Shown in pieces: positions 61,319-64,000 of a stretch of 64,000 nt of DNA. Made by a program: the position numbers and the translations under genes. Location: contig NZ_CP013443.1 in NCBI RefSeq assembly GCF_001718835.1, positions 1,798,001 to 1,862,000 on the forward strand, written 5' to 3'. This DNA comes from Burkholderia cepacia (lineage in GTDB: Bacteria > Pseudomonadota > Gammaproteobacteria > Burkholderiales > Burkholderiaceae). Under the pieces are notes generated by a model. It was not told the DNA's origin. It saw only the letters and a program-made list of their open reading frames with translations, and did no database searches. Position 1 is the stretch's first letter; each line of letters opens with the position of its first letter.

Positions 61319-61723
61319 TTATGGCTGGAGGTCTCCGCGATGAACGATATGGACCTTGTTCCCGTCAGGGTCGCGCAGATACGCGCCGAAGTAGCCGTCA
61401 CCATAGTGGGGGCGTAACCCGGGCGCACCGTTGTCCGTCCCACCGTGCTCAAGACCATTCGCGTAGGCCGTGTTCACGGCTTCTTGCGAGGGCGCCAGAA
61501 AGGCGACCATGCTGCCGTTGCCGATGGTCGCCGGCTCGCCATCGTAAGGGATGTAGACATAGAAGCGCGGCAGCGGCGTTTGACCGGTTACCCAGCAAAG
61601 CGCAGGAGGCCCGCCATCGGACATGACGACGCGACGCTTCAGTCCGAGCGGAGCGAGCACCGCGTCATAGAAACGGCCTGCCCGCCCAAGATCACGCGCC
61701 CCAACAGTTACATGGCTGAACAT
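61319..61723 (-). CDS. VOC-family (glyoxalase-like) protein
   Basis: A 134-aa protein: FSHVTVGARDLGRAGRFYDA, VLAPLGLKRR, VAFLAPSQEAVNTAY, GYFGAYLRDPDGNKVHIVHRG. The closing H-x-V-H/D segment and RDPDGNK are typical of metal-binding VOC folds. The start at 61723 follows GGAGAGTCAA. First gene of the VOC-LysE pair, divergent from MocR. Confidence 0.88.
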   Translation of the reverse strand: MFSHVTVGARDLGRAGRFYDAVLAPLGLKRRVVMSDGGPPALCWVTGQTPLPRFYVYIPYDGEPATIGNGSMVAFLAPSQEAVNTAYANGLEHGGTDNGAPGLRPHYGDGYFGAYLRDPDGNKVHIVHRGDLQP

Positions 61724-61822
61724 TTGACTCTCCACGCGCCCGTCATGGCGATCAGGCGCCTCCAGAAATGCATGACTTCATCCAATCACATCGCGCATGT
61801 TACTCTTGTTATTTATATCAAT

Positions 61823-61840
61823 AGTGTCACGTGACACTAA
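61823..61840. promoter_or_regulatory. Perfect palindrome, putative MocR operator
   Basis: TAGTGTCACGTGACACTA is an 18-bp perfect palindrome, 17 bp ahead of the MocR start and about 100 bp ahead of the divergent VOC gene. AT-rich promoter-like sequence (TTGTTATTTATATCAAT) lies beside it. Size and position fit a GntR/MocR dimer site for autoregulation and control of the VOC-LysE pair. Binding is inferred. Confidence 0.7.
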
Positions 61841-61856
61841 TATTTAGGCGGCGAAC

Positions 61857-63203
61857 ATGCTCCTGCAATCCCCCTGGTCACCACGGCTTGCCGACATCGA
61901 GGCGAATACCGCCGAGCGGTTGGTCCTCGCCCTGGCCGACGACATCATCGAGGGGCGGCTGACAGGAGGCGACCGTCTGCCCGCTCATCGCGATCTCGCG
62001 TTGAAACTGGGGATTGGCCTTGGCACGGTGACGAAAGCCTATGCCGCGCTTGAACGGCGAGGCCTGACGCGCAGCATCAAGGGCCGGGGAACCTTCGTGG
62101 CGATCCGCCAGGCGCATCATGATCGCCAGATCGACCTTTCTTCCAATGTGCCGCCAGCCATGCTCAACGCTCGCTTGCTGGCGCGAACATTGACGGGGAT
62201 CGCACGCAAGATCGATGCGGACCATCTCAATCTCTATGCCCCGCCCGCTGGGCATATGGAGCACCGACGCGTGCTGGCTCGCTGGCTCGAAACGCTGGGC
62301 CTGATGGTGGAACCGTCGCATCTGGTGCTAACGAGCGGCGCCCGCCAGGCGCTATCGTTGGCCTTCGATCTTTCCTGCGGCTCGCAAGGGCTGCTTCTGA
62401 CCGAGCGGATCACCTATCCTGGCGCGATCGCGCTGGCGCGGCGCAAGGGATATCGGATGCAAGGCGTCGAGACCGACGCGCAAGGGATGGCGCCGGGAGC
62501 ACTGGCCGACGCACTCGACGGCACCGCATCGACCGGCAGCAAGGCGGTCTATCTCACGCCGACGCTGCACAACCCGACCACTGCCACGATGGGTACGGAA
62601 CGAAGGCAGGCCATCGTGGATATTTGCCGCCGGGCGGGCGCGTGGATCATCGAGGACGGCGTCTATGCGTCGGCAGAGCCGGCTTCGCCACCGCTTGCTG
62701 CGTTGGCGCCCGAGATCACCTTTCATGTGAACGGGCTGTCCAAATCCCTTGGCCCCGGTTTGCAGATCGGCGTGCTCGCGCTGCCGGCCGGACTCGACGA
62801 CGCAGCGGAAGACGCGCTGCGGGACCTGCCAATGGCGCCGTCGCCGCTCTCTTGCGCAGTGGTTGAGGAATGGCTGGCCACCGACGTCATCTCCTCGATC
62901 CAGCGGGATCTGCACCATGAAGCGCGGCGTCGATCCAATCTGGCTATCTCTCTGCTCGGCGCGAGCGAACTGGTCTCGCATCCCGGCGCCTACAACGCCT
63001 GGCTGCCGATGGAGCGTGACGCTGCCAATCGTGTCGTATCCGTCGCTGCAGCGATGCGTATCAAGTTGACCCCTCCGGAATCCATGATGGTGAACCCGGA
63101 AGATCGGGCGAGCGGGATTCGACTTTGCCTCGGCGGCCCGTCGTTCGAAGATCTGACAAAAGCACTGACACTTCTGGCAGGGCTGCTGAAGCAGCGCGCT
63201 TGA
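61857..63203 (+). CDS. MocR/PdxR-type regulator (GntR HTH + aminotransferase domain)
   Basis: A 448-aa regulator. Winged HTH of GntR type at about residues 10-75 (LADDIIEGRLTGGDRLPAHR, LGTVTKAYAALERRGLTRS). From about 95 a fold-type I aminotransferase domain follows, with LTSGARQALSLAFDLSCGS, YLTPTLHNPTTATMG, EDGVYAS and the Lys in VNGLSKSLGPGLQIG that binds PLP. These sense a PLP-linked amino compound. It is divergent from the VOC-LysE pair. Complete. Confidence 0.92.
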   Translation: MLLQSPWSPRLADIEANTAERLVLALADDIIEGRLTGGDRLPAHRDLALKLGIGLGTVTKAYAALERRGLTRSIKGRGTFVAIRQAHHDRQIDLSSNVPPAMLNARLLARTLTGIARKIDADHLNLYAPPAGHMEHRRVLARWLETLGLMVEPSHLVLTSGARQALSLAFDLSCGSQGLLLTERITYPGAIALARRKGYRMQGVETDAQGMAPGALADALDGTASTGSKAVYLTPTLHNPTTATMGTERRQAIVDICRRAGAWIIEDGVYASAEPASPPLAALAPEITFHVNGLSKSLGPGLQIGVLALPAGLDDAAEDALRDLPMAPSPLSCAVVEEWLATDVISSIQRDLHHEARRRSNLAISLLGASELVSHPGAYNAWLPMERDAANRVVSVAAAMRIKLTPPESMMVNPEDRASGIRLCLGGPSFEDLTKALTLLAGLLKQRA

Positions 63204-63413
63204 CGCCACCGGACGAGCACCGTACATAGCCGTCGGCAGCGCGCCGCATGCAGGCGCTGGCCTCCGCAGAGCTGATGCTCTGTTCCGTTGTTAACTGATG
63301 TATGTTCGCGTAGCCATAAGCGACACCCAAGGAAATCCACGAAGAACCCCAATAAAAGGGGCGCTCGAGCGGCGCACACCACTTCGCCGCCGAGTGCCCG
63401 TGACCACACCGAA

Positions 63414-64000
63414 TCACACCGGATTGATCTCGTCCTGGCTGCGCCGCGTCGTCAGCGGCCCGAGCATGCGCAGCGTGACCGCGACGATACCGAGCGCAAC
63501 CGAGATCACGCCGAACATCGCGCCCGCGCCGTAACCGCCGAGCACCGGCAGCAACACGAACGGCAGCGCACCGCTGACGATACGCGACAGTGCATAGGTA
63601 CTGCCGATCGCCGTCGAGCGCACGCGCGCCGGAAAGATCTCCGCCTGGTACACGTGATACGCGTTGCTGAACACGTTCGACGCACAGGTCGTCAGGAACC
63701 CGAAGCCGACGATCAGCCAGGTTTGGCCCGAGTACGCGAAGCACAGACCGAACACCGCGATCGACAGGATCGACGCAATCACGAGCGTGCGGCGCTCGAT
63801 CCAGTTGAGCAGCGGAATCGACAGCAGCGAGCCGACCGGATAGCCGATGAACGACAGCGCGATGAACAGCGTACTGTCCGTCACGTCGAAGCCGCGGCTC
63901 TTCACGACCGTGCCGGCCAGCGTGCCGAAGCCGTAATAGCCGAAGCCCTGGAACAGATGAAAGATCGCGAGCATCAGGTAGCGCGCGCCGTACGGTTCGC
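63414..64000 (-). CDS. MFS transporter, C-terminal part (cut by window edge)
   Basis: The last 195 codons of a sugar/metabolite:H+ symporter-like MFS gene. Visible are FHLFQGFGYYGFGTLAG, SFIGYPVGSLLSIPLLNWIE, the loop and NVFSNAYHVYQAEIFPARVR, and STAIGSTYALSRIVSG, typical of the second six-helix half. The frame remains open to the window end. The stop is followed by a 210-bp gap to the MocR gene, which holds no gene I can support. Confidence 0.85.
   Translation of the reverse strand, partial: EPYGARYLMLAIFHLFQGFGYYGFGTLAGTVVKSRGFDVTDSTLFIALSFIGYPVGSLLSIPLLNWIERRTLVIASILSIAVFGLCFAYSGQTWLIVGFGFLTTCASNVFSNAYHVYQAEIFPARVRSTAIGSTYALSRIVSGALPFVLLPVLGGYGAGAMFGVISVALGIVAVTLRMLGPLTTRRSQDEINPV

Noticed and set aside
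1..64000. tRNA, rRNA or CRISPR array
   Set aside because: None was recognised on either strand by eye. A tRNA search program would be decisive.

Overview
The window reads as chromosomal DNA of a Burkholderia-type betaproteobacterium. The evidence is very high GC with strong GCG/CTG/GAC codon preference, a DUF4148 protein, an OmpC-type porin, many small catabolic operons with LysR regulators, and a partly 'aerobic' vitamin B12 pathway whose cobaltochelatase uses a ChlI/ChlD-type partner instead of CobS/CobT. The genus is inferred from these traits, not from a marker gene. No tRNA, rRNA or CRISPR array was seen.

Region 1 (1-12945) and region 3 (24837-33605) hold most of a cobalamin synthesis system in four transcription units: cobA-cobE-cobO-cobB (minus), NiCoT-cobW-cobN-chlI/chlD (plus), cobG-cobH-cobI-cobJ (minus) and cobL-cbiD-cobK-cobM (plus). 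Three cobalamin riboswitches sit ahead of the first three units. A MFS/LysR gene pair with different codon use lies between riboswitches 1 and 2. cobA carries a frameshift. chlI and the VWA gene behind it are joined by an A7 slippery run followed by a two-part stem-loop, the layout of a programmed -1 frameshift that would give two chelatase subunits from one gene.

Region 2 (about 13000-20000) is an accessory block of lower GC with six plus-strand genes: a small hydrophobic protein, a DUF1906 muramidase-like protein, an alpha/beta hydrolase, a caspase-like protease, a large protein ending in a prokaryotic YEATS-like domain, and a two-TM cysteine-bearing membrane protein. The hydrolase, caspase and pYEATS genes are tightly coupled. 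This is the best candidate for an undescribed system, possibly protease-triggered conflict or cell death; the function is inference. Small conserved genes and a secreted GH18 chitinase follow (20130-24625).

Region 4 (33658-41958) holds a CynX-type transporter with two palindromic operators and a divergent marR split by a 282-bp MITE with CTAG target duplications. It also holds a GST, a porin, a MalT-like LuxR regulator frameshifted at a short homopolymer, and a UspA/hemerythrin-like protein.

Region 5 (41977-57738) contains catabolic and uptake modules: quinone reductase/TauD dioxygenase/BKACE/MFS/hydrolase; a four-gene ABC importer; a 2-hydroxyacid dehydrogenase; and CoA-transferase/HMG-CoA-lyase-like/VOC/LysR. 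Region 6 (57741-64000) holds a secreted BNR-repeat protein, relics of a second LysR gene and a DinB gene, LysE- and VOC-family genes facing a MocR regulator across a perfect palindrome, and the end of a MFS gene cut by the window edge.
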